From the NCBI GenBank assembly GCA_944392695.1, contig CALXXN010000008.1, forward strand, positions 1 through 64,000: a stretch of 64,000 nucleotides of DNA, in the 5' to 3' direction. This document shows positions 23,635 through 32,230 of this stretch, one piece after another. Below the pieces are notes generated by a model that worked only from the letters and a program-made list of their open reading frames with translations, searched no databases and was not told where the DNA came from. The position numbers were made by a program, and so were the translations under genes. Positions within the stretch are counted from its first letter, which is position 1. The number at the start of each line of letters is the position of its first letter. The DNA comes from an uncultured Spirochaetales bacterium (GTDB lineage Bacteria; Spirochaetota; Spirochaetia; Sphaerochaetales; Sphaerochaetaceae).

Positions 23635-25266
23635 ATGGCAAAACAGCTTCAGTTCAATGAGGAGGCCCGCAAGTCCCTCGTAAATGGAGTCGAGAAGATC
23701 TCCAAGGCTGTGATGACGACTCTTGGTCCCAAGGGCCGCCTCGTCCTTCTTGACAAGAAGTATGGCGCCCCGACCGTCACAAAGGATGGTGTGTCCGTTG
23801 CTCGCGAGATCGAGCTCGAGGATCCCTTCGAGAACATGGGTGCCCAGCTTCTGAAGGAGGTCGCTTCCAAGACCAATGATGTCGCTGGTGATGGGACAAC
23901 CACCGCCACTGTCCTTGCTTGGGCGATCACCAAGGAAGGCATGAAGAGCGTTGCAAGTGGCGTCAACCCGATGGGCATCCGCCGTGGTATCGACCTGGCT
24001 GTCGCAGACGCTGTTGAAGAGATCCACAAGGTCTCCAAGCCGATCCAGGAGAAGGAGGAGATCGCCCAGGTCGCTTCAATCTCCGCCAACAACGACAGGA
24101 CCATTGGTGATGAGATCGCCAACGCCATGGACAAGGTCGGCAAGGATGGTGTCATCACTGTCGAGGAGTCCAAGACGATCGAGACCACTGTCGACTTCGT
24201 TGAAGGCATGCAGTTCGACCGTGGCTACCTCTCTGCCTACTTCTGCAACAACCGCGACACCATGACCTGTGTCATGGACAACCCCTACATCCTGATCTAC
24301 GACAAGAAGATCAGCAACATGAAGGACCTCCTTCCAATCCTGGAGAAGGTGCTTCAGAGCGGCAAGGGCCTGCTGATCATCGCCGAGGATGTCGATGGTG
24401 AGGCTCTGACGACCCTGGTCCTGAACAGTGTCCGCGGTACGATCAGCGTCTGTGCTGTCAAGGCTCCTGGCTTTGGTGACAGGAGGAAGGCAATGCTCGA
24501 GGACATCGCCATCCTGACTGGTGGCCAGGTGATCACCGAGGAGCTTGGCATGAAGCTCGAGAACGCCGACCTCTCAATGCTTGGCCGCGCCAAGAGCGTC
24601 AAGATCGAGAAGGAGAACACCACGATCATCTCTGGTGCTGGTTCTTCTGATGCAATCAAGGACCGCATCGCCCAGATCAAGGGACAGATCCAGGAATCCA
24701 CAAGCGACTACGACAAGGAGAAGCTCCAGGAGAGGCTTGCCAAGCTCGCTGGTGGTGTCGCCCTGATCAATGTCGGTGCTGCCACCGAGGTTGAGCTGAA
24801 GGAGAAGAAGCACCGTGTCGAGGATGCCCTCTCCGCAACCCGTGCTGCTATCGAGGAAGGTGTCATCCCTGGTGGTGGTGTCGCCCTTGTCCAGGCTGTC
24901 TCAGCCATGGAGAAGAAGGACATCACAGGTCTCAGCGAGGACGAGAGGATTGGTTACAACATCGTCAAGAGGGCCCTCGAGGAGCCTATCAGGCAGATTG
25001 CTGAGAACGCAGGTGTCGACGGTGCTGTCATCGCCGACCACTGCAAGAACGAGAAGAGCGGTGTTGGCTTCGATGCCAATGCGATGAAGTGGGTCAACAT
25101 GGTCGAGGCTGGTATCATCGATCCTGCCAAGGTCACACGCAGCGCCCTGCAGAACGCCGCTTCCATCGCTTCCCTGATCCTCACGACCGAGTGCGCTGTC
25201 ACAGACATCCCTGCTCCCGCTCCTGCTGCCCCCGCAGCCGGTGCCAACATGGATGGCATGATGTGA
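23635..25266 (+). CDS. groL: Chaperonin GroEL (Hsp60)
   Basis: 543-residue chaperonin subunit that forms the double-ring folding chamber in the cytoplasm. '[20 protein letters not shown]', the ATP-site '[14 protein letters not shown]', '[20 protein letters not shown]', '[20 protein letters not shown]' and '[16 protein letters not shown]' are unmistakable. The C-terminal tail is short ('[10 protein letters not shown]') rather than a full GGM repeat. There is no groES next to it. Codon use is strongly biased to a few codons, suggesting high expression. AAGGAGAG lies about 13 nt upstream of the ATG. Confidence 0.98.
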   Translation: MAKQLQFNEEARKSLVNGVEKISKAVMTTLGPKGRLVLLDKKYGAPTVTKDGVSVAREIELEDPFENMGAQLLKEVASKTNDVAGDGTTTATVLAWAITKEGMKSVASGVNPMGIRRGIDLAVADAVEEIHKVSKPIQEKEEIAQVASISANNDRTIGDEIANAMDKVGKDGVITVEESKTIETTVDFVEGMQFDRGYLSAYFCNNRDTMTCVMDNPYILIYDKKISNMKDLLPILEKVLQSGKGLLIIAEDVDGEALTTLVLNSVRGTISVCAVKAPGFGDRRKAMLEDIAILTGGQVITEELGMKLENADLSMLGRAKSVKIEKENTTIISGAGSSDAIKDRIAQIKGQIQESTSDYDKEKLQERLAKLAGGVALINVGAATEVELKEKKHRVEDALSATRAAIEEGVIPGGGVALVQAVSAMEKKDITGLSEDERIGYNIVKRALEEPIRQIAENAGVDGAVIADHCKNEKSGVGFDANAMKWVNMVEAGIIDPAKVTRSALQNAASIASLILTTECAVTDIPAPAPAAPAAGANMDGMM

Positions 25267-25301
25267 GCCAAGCCGTAAGGCATCAATAAAAGCAAAACCA
25301 A

Positions 25302-25329
25302 CAAGAGGCATCGGAAACGGTGCCTCTTG
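25302..25329 (+). terminator. Hairpin after groEL
   Basis: 9-bp stem CAAGAGGCA / TGCCTCTTG with a 10-nt loop, 35 bp after the groEL stop. No T-tract follows, so termination may be partial. Confidence 0.5.
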
Positions 25330-25408
25330 CTGCGTCATTGGAAAGCAATGTGTGGTCCCAAATGAAGAGGAATTCATTAAAGAGAAGAGTTCGCACATAG
25401 GAGATTGA

Positions 25409-25579
25409 ATCCACATTGAGGCATCATCCCTAGATGGGGCAGTGAGTAATCTCCCAAGGTCAAATGGGCACCTCAAGGCAGCAGGAATCCTTCAGAAATA
25501 TGCCAAGGGCAAACCTGATTTTGATGCCGAGCAGAAAGCGGTCGAGGATGCCGTTACTGAGAAGTATTCGAAAAACTGA
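25409..25579 (+). pseudogene. Fragment of a small protein gene in the 527-bp gap after groEL
   Basis: An open frame without an ATG encodes 56 residues including 'LKAAGILQKYAKGKPDFDAE' and ending 'QKAVEDAVTEKYSKN'. This looks like the C terminus of a small regulatory or antitoxin-type protein ('G-x-L-x-KYA...EK...AV..KY'), a resemblance I recall only loosely. The N-terminal part is missing, so it is most likely gene debris. The rest of 25267-25793 holds the groEL hairpin and no other gene I can support; TTGACA occurs at 25709 but without a convincing -10. Confidence 0.35.
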
Positions 25580-25821
25580 AGTGCATGCCTTCAATCAGAC
25601 ATGCTTTGAATCTGATAACCAATCATATGGCTATGCGTAGTAGCAACAGCATCCTCTATCGGATGAGATGACACACCCAGTCGGCGACATGGTAAAAGCC
25701 TATGATTATTGACAGAAAAAAAGCTTGCCTTTCTTACCCGGAGGTGCAAGTGATGGTGGAATCCATCCAGCCTTAAAAAAACGAAGAGAGGATATGAAAA
25801 AAGAGGAAAATCCTTGTCGCA

Positions 25822-26391
25822 TTGCTCTGTGCTTTGATGCTCATCACATTCGTCGCTTGTGAAGAAGAGACCCCGGCTCCTCCAGCTGAGACTGAAGCTC
25901 TTTACAGCAATGACTTCTCTGATGGTGCCAGGGTTGGTGAGGTTACTGAGAATAACCAGAATGCAACCGTTGAGGGTGGGGAACTCGTAGTGAGTTCTAC
26001 AACCAGTGGTTTCGGGGTCTATATGAATTACGGTGTCTATGGTGATGAGGTGCCTGCTGAGATTGGTAAGACCTACCGCTTCACCTTTGACGTTGATGCT
26101 TCAAATCTTGGAGAAAACACATTCATTGTTGGTGTGTGCGCAGGATATGGCACTTATGGGACTTACCATAATGTGACTCTTTCTGCAGGCGATATTCCAA
26201 GTACTGTTACCGTTGACTTCGAATACATTTCGGAAACCTCCTTCTCTGCTAGTGTGAATGGATCTGATGCAGCTGAGTACACAATCACCAGACAGGGTGA
26301 TGTGGAGAAGCCCTGGATTAACTTCACTGGCTATGTACAGGGAACTGGTAGCGTCCTCGTTGACAACTTCCAGATAGTCGAGCTGAACTAA
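25822..26391 (+). CDS. Putative lipoprotein, signal peptide interrupted by one base
   Basis: The frame open from TTG 25822 encodes 189 residues, starting inside a hydrophobic segment that ends in lipobox 'TFVAC' and continues 'EEETPAPPAETEALYSNDFS'. The mature part resembles a carbohydrate-binding or lectin-like beta-sandwich ('FRFTFDVDAS'-type strands, 'GSVLVDNFQIVELN' at the end). A normal start is visible at ATG 25794 after GAGAGG, but that ATG is out of frame: removing one base in AAAAAAGAGG (25797-25806) would give 'MKKRKILVALLCALMLITFV'. Either a real frameshift or phase-variable A-run, or a sequencing error. Function unknown. Confidence 0.6.
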   Translation: MLCALMLITFVACEEETPAPPAETEALYSNDFSDGARVGEVTENNQNATVEGGELVVSSTTSGFGVYMNYGVYGDEVPAEIGKTYRFTFDVDASNLGENTFIVGVCAGYGTYGTYHNVTLSAGDIPSTVTVDFEYISETSFSASVNGSDAAEYTITRQGDVEKPWINFTGYVQGTGSVLVDNFQIVELN

Positions 26392-26400
26392 GTCATCATG

Positions 26401-26428
26401 GCAGGGGGTTCTAATTTGAATCCCCTGC
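26401..26428 (+). terminator. Hairpin after the lipoprotein gene
   Basis: 7-bp stem GCAGGGG / CCCCTGC with a 14-nt A/T-rich loop, 10 bp after the stop codon. No T-tract follows; it lies directly upstream of the next gene's start. Confidence 0.4.
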
Positions 26429-26434
26429 TGAACA

Positions 26435-26842
26435 ATGACAGGAAATGCTTGCTTCCTGGACTGCGGTGGAACTGTCATGGTTGATGCGGATGAACGGACC
26501 ATCAACGAAGTTTTCAGGCCATACGCTATGGCAGGGCGCCCATACATGATGGGCGTTGGCTTCGACAATGATGGGAACCTGATTGGTCCTTGGACCGTCA
26601 AGTTGCTGCCAGGTCCTGTCGATATTAGGAAACTAGGTGTCAAACAGTTCTTTGGCTATGCAGATGATAAAGGCGCTGTCGAGGTCTCAGTGGCAGTCAT
26701 GCAGGCAGGCCGCAGGATAGGGGAGGATGAAGCCTTGTCCCTCCTACAGGAGCTTCGGCAGAAGCTGGAGGAGAAGGGCTGTCAGATATTCCTCCACAGC
26801 ATCCTCCTCTGTGATGAAGATTCTTATAAGGAGCTCTGCTAG
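26435..26842 (+). CDS. Hypothetical protein
   Basis: 135 residues with no signal peptide or membrane segment. I do not recognise the family. Visible features are a possible start at ATG 26435 without a clear ribosome binding site and a better-placed internal ATG at 26477 (GGTGGA 6 nt upstream, protein starting 'MVDADERTINEVFRPYAMAG'). There is a glycine-rich 'MMGVGFDNDGNLIGPWTVK' segment and a C-terminal charged helix ('LSLLQELRQKLEEKGCQIFL'). Three cysteines lie near the ends. It is isolated between hairpins, so it is probably transcribed alone. Confidence 0.5.
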   Translation: MTGNACFLDCGGTVMVDADERTINEVFRPYAMAGRPYMMGVGFDNDGNLIGPWTVKLLPGPVDIRKLGVKQFFGYADDKGAVEVSVAVMQAGRRIGEDEALSLLQELRQKLEEKGCQIFLHSILLCDEDSYKELC

Positions 26843-26965
26843 GGGTGTCAGATGCATGGCTTGTGGCAGCAGGTCATGTGATAGACGACTTGATGCTTTG
26901 CTCCGTAGGCGGATGGTGTACGTACTTGCAGGTCCAGAGATGCCTTCATGACTGCGCCAGCGCCG

Positions 26966-26995
26966 GGGTGGCAGGGTCCCTCCTGCCACCCTTTT
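26966..26995 (+). terminator. Rho-independent terminator
   Basis: 10-bp stem GGGTGGCAGG / CCTGCCACCC followed by TTTTGT, 123 bp downstream of the hypothetical gene. The 283 bp between that gene and yajC hold nothing else recognisable. Confidence 0.75.
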
Positions 26996-27125
26996 GTCAT
27001 ATTTGCATTTTCCTTGTAATTGAATGAATTAGAAGGATGGACATACAGCTGTGCTTGACGGTGGTCGAGCTTAGGTGTTACCTTGTGCCTTGATTTCAAG
27101 ACAAAGCAGAGAGGTAATCATAGTT

Positions 27126-27566
27126 ATGGACGCCGCCGCGCAGGGTTCGATGTGGACCACACTCATAATGTTCGCCGCCATCATCCTGATCTTCTATTTC
27201 CTGATCATCAGGCCGCAGAAGAAGAGGGACAAGGAGACCAAGGCGATGCTGGACGCCATGAAGAAGGGCGACAAGGTCGTCTCCATTGGTGGCATCCATG
27301 GAACAGTCGTCACAGTCAAGGATCAGTCTGTCATCGTCAAGGTTGACGACAACACCCGCCTTGAGTTCTCAAAGAGCGCCATCTCATCCGTTGTCAACAA
27401 GGATGCCGCCAAGGCGAATCCCAACAAGAAGAAGGATGATAAAAAGGTCGAGGACAAGAAGGCTGAGGATGCCAAGCCAGTCGAGGCGAAGGCCGATGAG
27501 CCTGCCAAGACTGATGAGCCTGACAACACAGTCGAGTTCAAGATGCCTGAGGAGAAGAAGGACTGA
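27126..27566 (+). CDS. yajC: Preprotein translocase accessory subunit YajC
   Basis: 146 residues. One N-terminal membrane helix ('LIMFAAIILIFYFLIIRPQK') followed by the family core 'RDKETKAMLDAMKKGDKVVS' and 'IGGIHGTVVTVKDQSVIVKV'. YajC associates with SecDF-YidC at the inner membrane. After the core there is an unusually long tail of about 55 residues rich in Lys, Asp, Glu and Ala ('NKKKDDKKVEDKKAEDAK'). secD and secF are not adjacent; the gene ends at its own terminator. The ATG at 27126 has AGAGAGGT upstream. Confidence 0.92.
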   Translation: MDAAAQGSMWTTLIMFAAIILIFYFLIIRPQKKRDKETKAMLDAMKKGDKVVSIGGIHGTVVTVKDQSVIVKVDDNTRLEFSKSAISSVVNKDAAKANPNKKKDDKKVEDKKAEDAKPVEAKADEPAKTDEPDNTVEFKMPEEKKD

Positions 27567-27588
27567 GTCCATCTTCCATCAAGCGAAG

Positions 27589-27616
27589 CCGCAGGGTCTC
27601 CCTGCGGTTTTCTTTT
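27589..27616 (+). terminator. Rho-independent terminator of yajC
   Basis: 8-bp stem CCGCAGGG / CCCTGCGG followed by TTTTCTTTTT. Confidence 0.88.
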
Positions 27617-27642
27617 TCCCTCTGCTTTGTCACAATAGGAGC

Positions 27643-28518
27643 ATGTTCAACATACACCCTGCCAGTGTCTATGGCTTTTGCAAGGGCGTCGAGAGCGCGA
27701 CCAAGCAAGCCATCACCTTGACCCGGTCCCACCATGATGGACCTCTCTATTCAATTGGCCGTCTTGTACATAATGAGCGTGTCTGCAAGTCGCTTGAGGA
27801 GGCTGGTATGCGTGTTGTGATGTCCCCGGGGGATGCTGAGCCTGGTACGGCCCTTGTCAGGGCACATGGCATACCAGTGGAACTCTGGAAGGAGTTCGAG
27901 GATGCGGGTTACACGCTTGTTGATGGGACCTGCCGCCTGGTCGCTGCGAACCACAGGCTCTGTGAACGCCTCCATGGCCCTGTGCTATTCTTTGGAATCA
28001 AGGGACATGCTGAGACAGTGAGCACTGTCAGCCATATCAAGGTGGGGTACAAGGTCATCCAGGACGAGGAGGATCTTGATGGGCTGGATCCTGATGCCCT
28101 TTACGATGTGGTGGTCCAGACGACCTTCTCTTCTTCCAAGCAGGAACGGTTTTGCAAATTGCTTGATGAGCGTGGAATCCGTTACCGTGTGCGCAACTCG
28201 ATCTGCGCAGCCTCGAGCCGCAGGCGACAGGCAGTCAAGGACCTGTGCCAGAAGTGCGACCTGGTATTGATCCTGGGGGAGGCTCACAGTGCGAACACGA
28301 ACGAACTGTACCGCATAGCACAAGGCGAGGGGGTCCGTAGCTACATGGTCGCATCCTGCGCCGATGTGACGGACGAGATGCTTATCGGAGCACATGATGT
28401 GGGTGTCAGCGCAGGCGCTTCGGCCGCACCACGCCATGTGACAGAGCTGATCCGTTTCTTGGAAGCCAAAGGTGGAGTGATTGCTGGGGCTGAAGCTGAC
28501 AACTCTGATGATCTGTGA
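27643..28518 (+). CDS. ispH: 4-hydroxy-3-methylbut-2-enyl diphosphate reductase
   Basis: 291-residue iron-sulfur enzyme, the last step of the non-mevalonate (MEP) pathway, producing IPP and DMAPP. The three cluster-binding cysteines lie in 'VYGFCKGVESA', 'LVDGTCRLVAANH' and 'RNSICAASSRRRQAV'. 'VRAHGIP', 'HAETVSTVSHIK' and 'HSANTNELYRIA' are also diagnostic. AGGAGC lies 2 nt before ATG 27643. It follows the yajC terminator, so it needs its own promoter. It supplies isoprenoid precursors, relevant to the polyprenol-kinase-like pair at 20.5-22.0 kb. Confidence 0.92.
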   Translation: MFNIHPASVYGFCKGVESATKQAITLTRSHHDGPLYSIGRLVHNERVCKSLEEAGMRVVMSPGDAEPGTALVRAHGIPVELWKEFEDAGYTLVDGTCRLVAANHRLCERLHGPVLFFGIKGHAETVSTVSHIKVGYKVIQDEEDLDGLDPDALYDVVVQTTFSSSKQERFCKLLDERGIRYRVRNSICAASSRRRQAVKDLCQKCDLVLILGEAHSANTNELYRIAQGEGVRSYMVASCADVTDEMLIGAHDVGVSAGASAAPRHVTELIRFLEAKGGVIAGAEADNSDDL

Positions 28519-28725
28519 GTCTGATGTGAAAACGAAGGCTTGAAGCCTGCTGTTAATTTGATTTCATTCTATTTTGATGTGAACATGTTCCTCTTAAGTG
28601 TGAGTACTGTCATTTATCTTGCCTGTTGATGGCTTCTGGCCGGGGGTAAGCTGTGATGACATGGCGTTTTGTTGACTAAGCACATTGGCGGGTTTACTCT
28701 TTTACAAAAGAGGTAAAAAAGTAGG

Positions 28726-28974
28726 ATGGCAAAGAAGATAACAGTAGAGCTCTGCATGGGCTCCAGCTGCTTCGCAAGAGGCAACAGCGAGATCCTGCAG
28801 GCCCTGGAGTCCTTCATAGCGGAACGTGGTCTTGAAGATAATATCGAACTGGTTGGGCATCTCTGCCTTGGCAAGTGCAACGAGGGACCCAACCTGAGGA
28901 TTGATGGCACCGATTACTCTGGTATTGGGTCGGAGGAGGCCATCGCCCTCATCGCCCGGGCTTTGGAGGAGTAG
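28726..28974 (+). CDS. Thioredoxin-like [2Fe-2S] ferredoxin domain protein
   Basis: 82-residue protein of the NuoE/HydC-type thioredoxin-like [2Fe-2S] family. It has the characteristic four-cysteine pattern: 'CMGSSC' near the N terminus and 'CLGKC' about 30 residues later. It probably passes electrons to the hydrogenase-like proteins encoded next. It opens a five-gene run that also contains a second copy of the same type (31967). The 207 bp upstream, after ispH, should contain the promoter; none is convincing by eye. Confidence 0.85.
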   Translation: MAKKITVELCMGSSCFARGNSEILQALESFIAERGLEDNIELVGHLCLGKCNEGPNLRIDGTDYSGIGSEEAIALIARALEE

Positions 28975-28976
28975 TG

Positions 28977-30761
28977 ATGCTTTACCCTGTATACACAGAG
29001 ACTACCAGCTGTCGTGACTGCTACAAGTGTGTCCGCTCCTGTCCTGTCAAGGCGATCCAGATCAAGGATGGTCATGCGGTGATCATCAAGGACCGTTGCA
29101 TCTTCTGTGGCAACTGTGTCGCTGTCTGCCCGAACAAGGCGAAGAAGATCCGTAGCGACCTCTCCAGGGCAAAGGTCCTGATGGGGACCAAGGACCGTGT
29201 TATCTGCTCCCTTGCCCCTTCCTATGCCGGTGAGTTCAAGGGCAGGGAGGCCAAGGTCCTTGCGGCTTTGAGGAAACTTGGGTTCTGGGGTGTCAGCGAG
29301 ACAGCTATTGGAGCTTCTTTTGTATCAGCTGCCATAGATGAGTACGCAAGCACCCACGGCGGCAAATGCCCTTGGGTGTCCACCGCCTGTCCTTCTGTCG
29401 TGGAGCTTGTCAGGAAATACCATCCCGATGATATCGCCCGCCTGGCGAAGGTCCCCTCACCATTGCAGACACATTGTGCCTACCTCAGGAAGCTTTATGG
29501 TGATGACATAGGAATCATCTTCATCGGACCCTGTGTCGCGAAGAAGAACGAAGCTGACATCGCCCCTGGTTTCCCCGATATCGCACTGACCTGGGATGAG
29601 ATGCTCGAATGGATCGAGGATGAGCATTTCAGCCTCGACTCTGTCGATGAGGCTGACGCCCTCTCATTCATACCAGCTCCAGCTGGCAGGGCGGCTTATT
29701 ATCCGGTGGAGAATGGCCAGATCGTCACATCGGGGATCTGGGGTACATCAGCTTTCAATGAGGATGCTGTCTCCATCTCAGGTACAGGTGTCCATCAGGT
29801 CTTCGGACATATTGATGATAAGACGCCTTTCCTCGAGCTCCTGTGCTGCGAGGGTGGTTGTATCAACGGCCCTGTTGGGGACAAGAGTGTGAGCATCGCA
29901 GAGAAGAAGAGCGCTGTCGTCAAATCGACAGAGGCCCGGATCCGCTCTGGTGCCAGCCTTTTCGAGCCTGACAGGGAGTTCACACATGAGTTGCTGGAGA
30001 AGGGCTATGGCCTCATCACCTCGCTCAAGGAGGAGCGGAGGCCGGACTTCCACCAGGATTTCAGCGAGGAGCAGATCCAGCAGGCCCTCCTGGAGCTTGG
30101 AAAGACAAGCAAGGCTGACGAGCTCAATTGTGGAGGCTGTGGCTACAACACCTGCCGTGACATGGCGATCGCCTACCTCTCCGGCATGGCTGAGGTCGAG
30201 ATGTGTGTGACGAAGATGCGCAAGGACGCCCAGAGCAAGGTCGATGTCCTCCTGCGCACGATTCCGAACGCGATCGTCATCGTCAACAAGGACCTCAACA
30301 TCGCTGATTGCAATCTGAACTTCCTGCGTATCTTTGGTGACATGGATGAGGCCATGCTCGACGAGAACATGCTGACACTTGTCAGTGGCCTGCCTCTCGA
30401 GCGTTTTGTGCCATTCTACCAGAAGTTCAACGATGAGTTCCTTGCGACCAAGCGTGGACGTTACAGGCTGCACTACAAGGACAAGTTCCTCCGTGTGACC
30501 TTCTTCCTGGTTGAATCAGGACGCCTGCTTGGTGCGATGTTCGAGGACATCACAAGTCCGACAGTGCGCCGTGAGACTGTCGTCAAGAAGGCTGAGGATG
30601 TCATAGAGAACTCCCTCAAGACAGTACAGCAGATCGCTTCCCTGCTTGGTGAGAACGCGGCTGAGACCGAAATCATGCTCAACAGCCTGATTGATGCCTT
30701 CAGCGTACATGGTGGATCGGAGGGCGATGGCTTCTCCTTGGATGAGGACAGGGACCTGTGA
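28977..30761 (+). CDS. Sensory-type [FeFe] hydrogenase homologue with PAS domain
   Basis: 594 residues. Two 4Fe-4S motifs at the N terminus ('CRDCYKCVRSCP' and 'CIFCGNCVAVCP') are followed by an [FeFe] hydrogenase H-domain (about 70-340). Its modified cluster-binding loops are 'STACPSVVELV' (L1), 'FIGPCVAKKNEA' (L2) and 'LLCCEGGCINGP' (L3). Next comes an FeS domain 'LNCGGCGYNTCRDMA' (about 378-392), then a PAS domain (about 420-530). This layout is known from group C (HydS-like) sensory hydrogenases linked to phosphatases. L1 lacks the second cysteine of catalytic enzymes, so H2 sensing rather than turnover is likely. ATG 28977 has GGAGGAG 6 nt upstream. It overlaps the phosphatase gene by 4 bp. 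Confidence 0.85.
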   Translation: MLYPVYTETTSCRDCYKCVRSCPVKAIQIKDGHAVIIKDRCIFCGNCVAVCPNKAKKIRSDLSRAKVLMGTKDRVICSLAPSYAGEFKGREAKVLAALRKLGFWGVSETAIGASFVSAAIDEYASTHGGKCPWVSTACPSVVELVRKYHPDDIARLAKVPSPLQTHCAYLRKLYGDDIGIIFIGPCVAKKNEADIAPGFPDIALTWDEMLEWIEDEHFSLDSVDEADALSFIPAPAGRAAYYPVENGQIVTSGIWGTSAFNEDAVSISGTGVHQVFGHIDDKTPFLELLCCEGGCINGPVGDKSVSIAEKKSAVVKSTEARIRSGASLFEPDREFTHELLEKGYGLITSLKEERRPDFHQDFSEEQIQQALLELGKTSKADELNCGGCGYNTCRDMAIAYLSGMAEVEMCVTKMRKDAQSKVDVLLRTIPNAIVIVNKDLNIADCNLNFLRIFGDMDEAMLDENMLTLVSGLPLERFVPFYQKFNDEFLATKRGRYRLHYKDKFLRVTFFLVESGRLLGAMFEDITSPTVRRETVVKKAEDVIENSLKTVQQIASLLGENAAETEIMLNSLIDAFSVHGGSEGDGFSLDEDRDL

Positions 30762-31954
30762 ACAACGTATTCATTGATGTCGATTACGCACAGATCTACA
30801 AGCACGGCCAGAAGATAGGCGGTGATGTCTTCCTGCTCTCCCGTAATCCTGAGAGCAATCAGATCGTCTGTACGCTTTCTGATGGTCTTGGCAGTGGTGT
30901 CAAGGCGAATGTCCTGGCGTCCATGACCGCACATATGGCGCACAAGCTCTCCTTCTCGCCGATATCGCTCTCACACTCGGCGGAGATCATCATGAACACC
31001 CTGCCTGTGTGCAAGGAGCGGAAGATCAGCTACTCGACTTTCACGATTGCAGACATCCACTACAAGAATGACATGGAGAACATCAATGTCCGCCTTGTCG
31101 AGTACGACAATCCGCTCTCATTGCGTTTCAGGGGGACGGAGAAAATCACTTGGGAACGTGAACGGAACGAACTACGTCGTGAGGCCGCCTTCAAGAAGGA
31201 GGTCGTCCAATATTCGACCTTCGACATGGAGATAGGCGAGCGCCTGATCATGTTCTCAGATGGTGTGGCCCAGTCAGGGCTTGGCAAGACCCTGCCACTA
31301 GGGTGGAGGAACAGCGGGGTCGAGGCCTTCGTCACAGATCTCGTCTCCAAGCAGCCTGACATATCATCACGTGAGCTATCGGCTGCGATCGTCCAGAAAG
31401 CGAACAGCTTGGACGGAATGTGCTCGAAGGATGACATCACCGCTGTTGTCGTTTATATAAGGCGTCCCCGCAAGACAGTCATTGTCACAGGACCTCCCTT
31501 CTCAAAGGAGTCTGACGAGGTCCTGGGCGAGAAGATCCGTGCCTTCGATGGACGTAAGATCGTCTCTGGTGGAACGACGGCGCTGATTGTCTCCAGGCTC
31601 TTCAACAAGAAGATCACTGTCGACCTCAGCTGCTGGTCGCCAGACATACCACCTGCGAGCAAGATGGAGGGCATAGACCTCGTCACAGAGGGCATGCTTA
31701 CGCTTTCCCAGGTGGCCAAGGTCCTGGAGGACAAGACACCACCCTCGACACTGCCCAACAGCCCTGTCAGGAAGTTCGTCGAAATCCTCCTCGATAGTGA
31801 CCAGATCCACTTCATCGTGGGGACGAAGATCAATGAGGCCCATCAGGATCCGAACATCCCGGTGGAGATTGGAATAAGGCGTACCATAGTCGGCCGCTTG
31901 CGGGCCGCCTTGGAGAACATATATCTTAAGGAAACTTCACAAGAATATCTCTAG
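30758..31954 (+). CDS. SpoIIE/PP2C-type serine phosphatase
   Basis: 398 residues. The N-terminal half is a PP2C-like SpoIIE phosphatase: 'CTLSDGLGSGVKANVLASM' holds the first metal-binding Asp, 'GERLIMFSDGV' a second, and 'CSKDDITAVVVY' the terminal D-D motif. The C-terminal part (about 240-398) is a distinct domain with 'TVIVTGPPFSKESDEVLGEK' whose family I do not recognise. It starts with GTG overlapping the PAS-hydrogenase stop. Such phosphatases normally act on anti-sigma-factor antagonists; here the output of the H2/redox sensor is the obvious hypothesis. Confidence 0.85.
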   Translation: MNNVFIDVDYAQIYKHGQKIGGDVFLLSRNPESNQIVCTLSDGLGSGVKANVLASMTAHMAHKLSFSPISLSHSAEIIMNTLPVCKERKISYSTFTIADIHYKNDMENINVRLVEYDNPLSLRFRGTEKITWERERNELRREAAFKKEVVQYSTFDMEIGERLIMFSDGVAQSGLGKTLPLGWRNSGVEAFVTDLVSKQPDISSRELSAAIVQKANSLDGMCSKDDITAVVVYIRRPRKTVIVTGPPFSKESDEVLGEKIRAFDGRKIVSGGTTALIVSRLFNKKITVDLSCWSPDIPPASKMEGIDLVTEGMLTLSQVAKVLEDKTPPSTLPNSPVRKFVEILLDSDQIHFIVGTKINEAHQDPNIPVEIGIRRTIVGRLRAALENIYLKETSQEYL

Positions 31955-31966
31955 GAGGATAGTTAA

Positions 31967-32230
31967 ATGAAGAAGGAAAAAGTCCAGGTCAGGATCTGCG
32001 TTGGAACCGCGTGCTTCGTGCAGGGAGGCAGTGACCTCCTCCTGTACAACGATTTCGTCGACCCGGCCATCATCGCCGAGTGCGAGATCGAGGGCTGTTC
32101 CTGCCTCGAGACCTGCAAGGCTGGAGGGGAGGGTGCTCCCTATGTCCAGATCAACGGCGAGGTCCATGGCAAGGTGACACAGGAGGAATTCGCCAGACTT
32201 CTTGCGGAGGCGGTCAGGAAAAATGCTTGA
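31967..32230 (+). CDS. Thioredoxin-like [2Fe-2S] ferredoxin domain protein (second copy)
   Basis: 87 residues, paralogous in type to the protein at 28726. Four cysteines: 'CVGTACFVQGG' and 'CSCLETCKAGGEG'. Electron-transfer partner role is inferred from fold and context. AGGAGG is 6-7 nt upstream of the ATG and the gene overlaps the downstream hydrogenase gene by 8 bp. Confidence 0.82.
   Translation: MKKEKVQVRICVGTACFVQGGSDLLLYNDFVDPAIIAECEIEGCSCLETCKAGGEGAPYVQINGEVHGKVTQEEFARLLAEAVRKNA

Noticed and set aside
23649-24209. Long open frames antisense to groEL (several up to 191 codons)
   Set aside because: Mirror frames of a highly biased gene; no start signals and no family.
29778-30473. 231-codon minus-strand frame inside the sensory hydrogenase gene
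   Set aside because: Antisense shadow; the plus-strand frame carries clear FeS and hydrogenase motifs.
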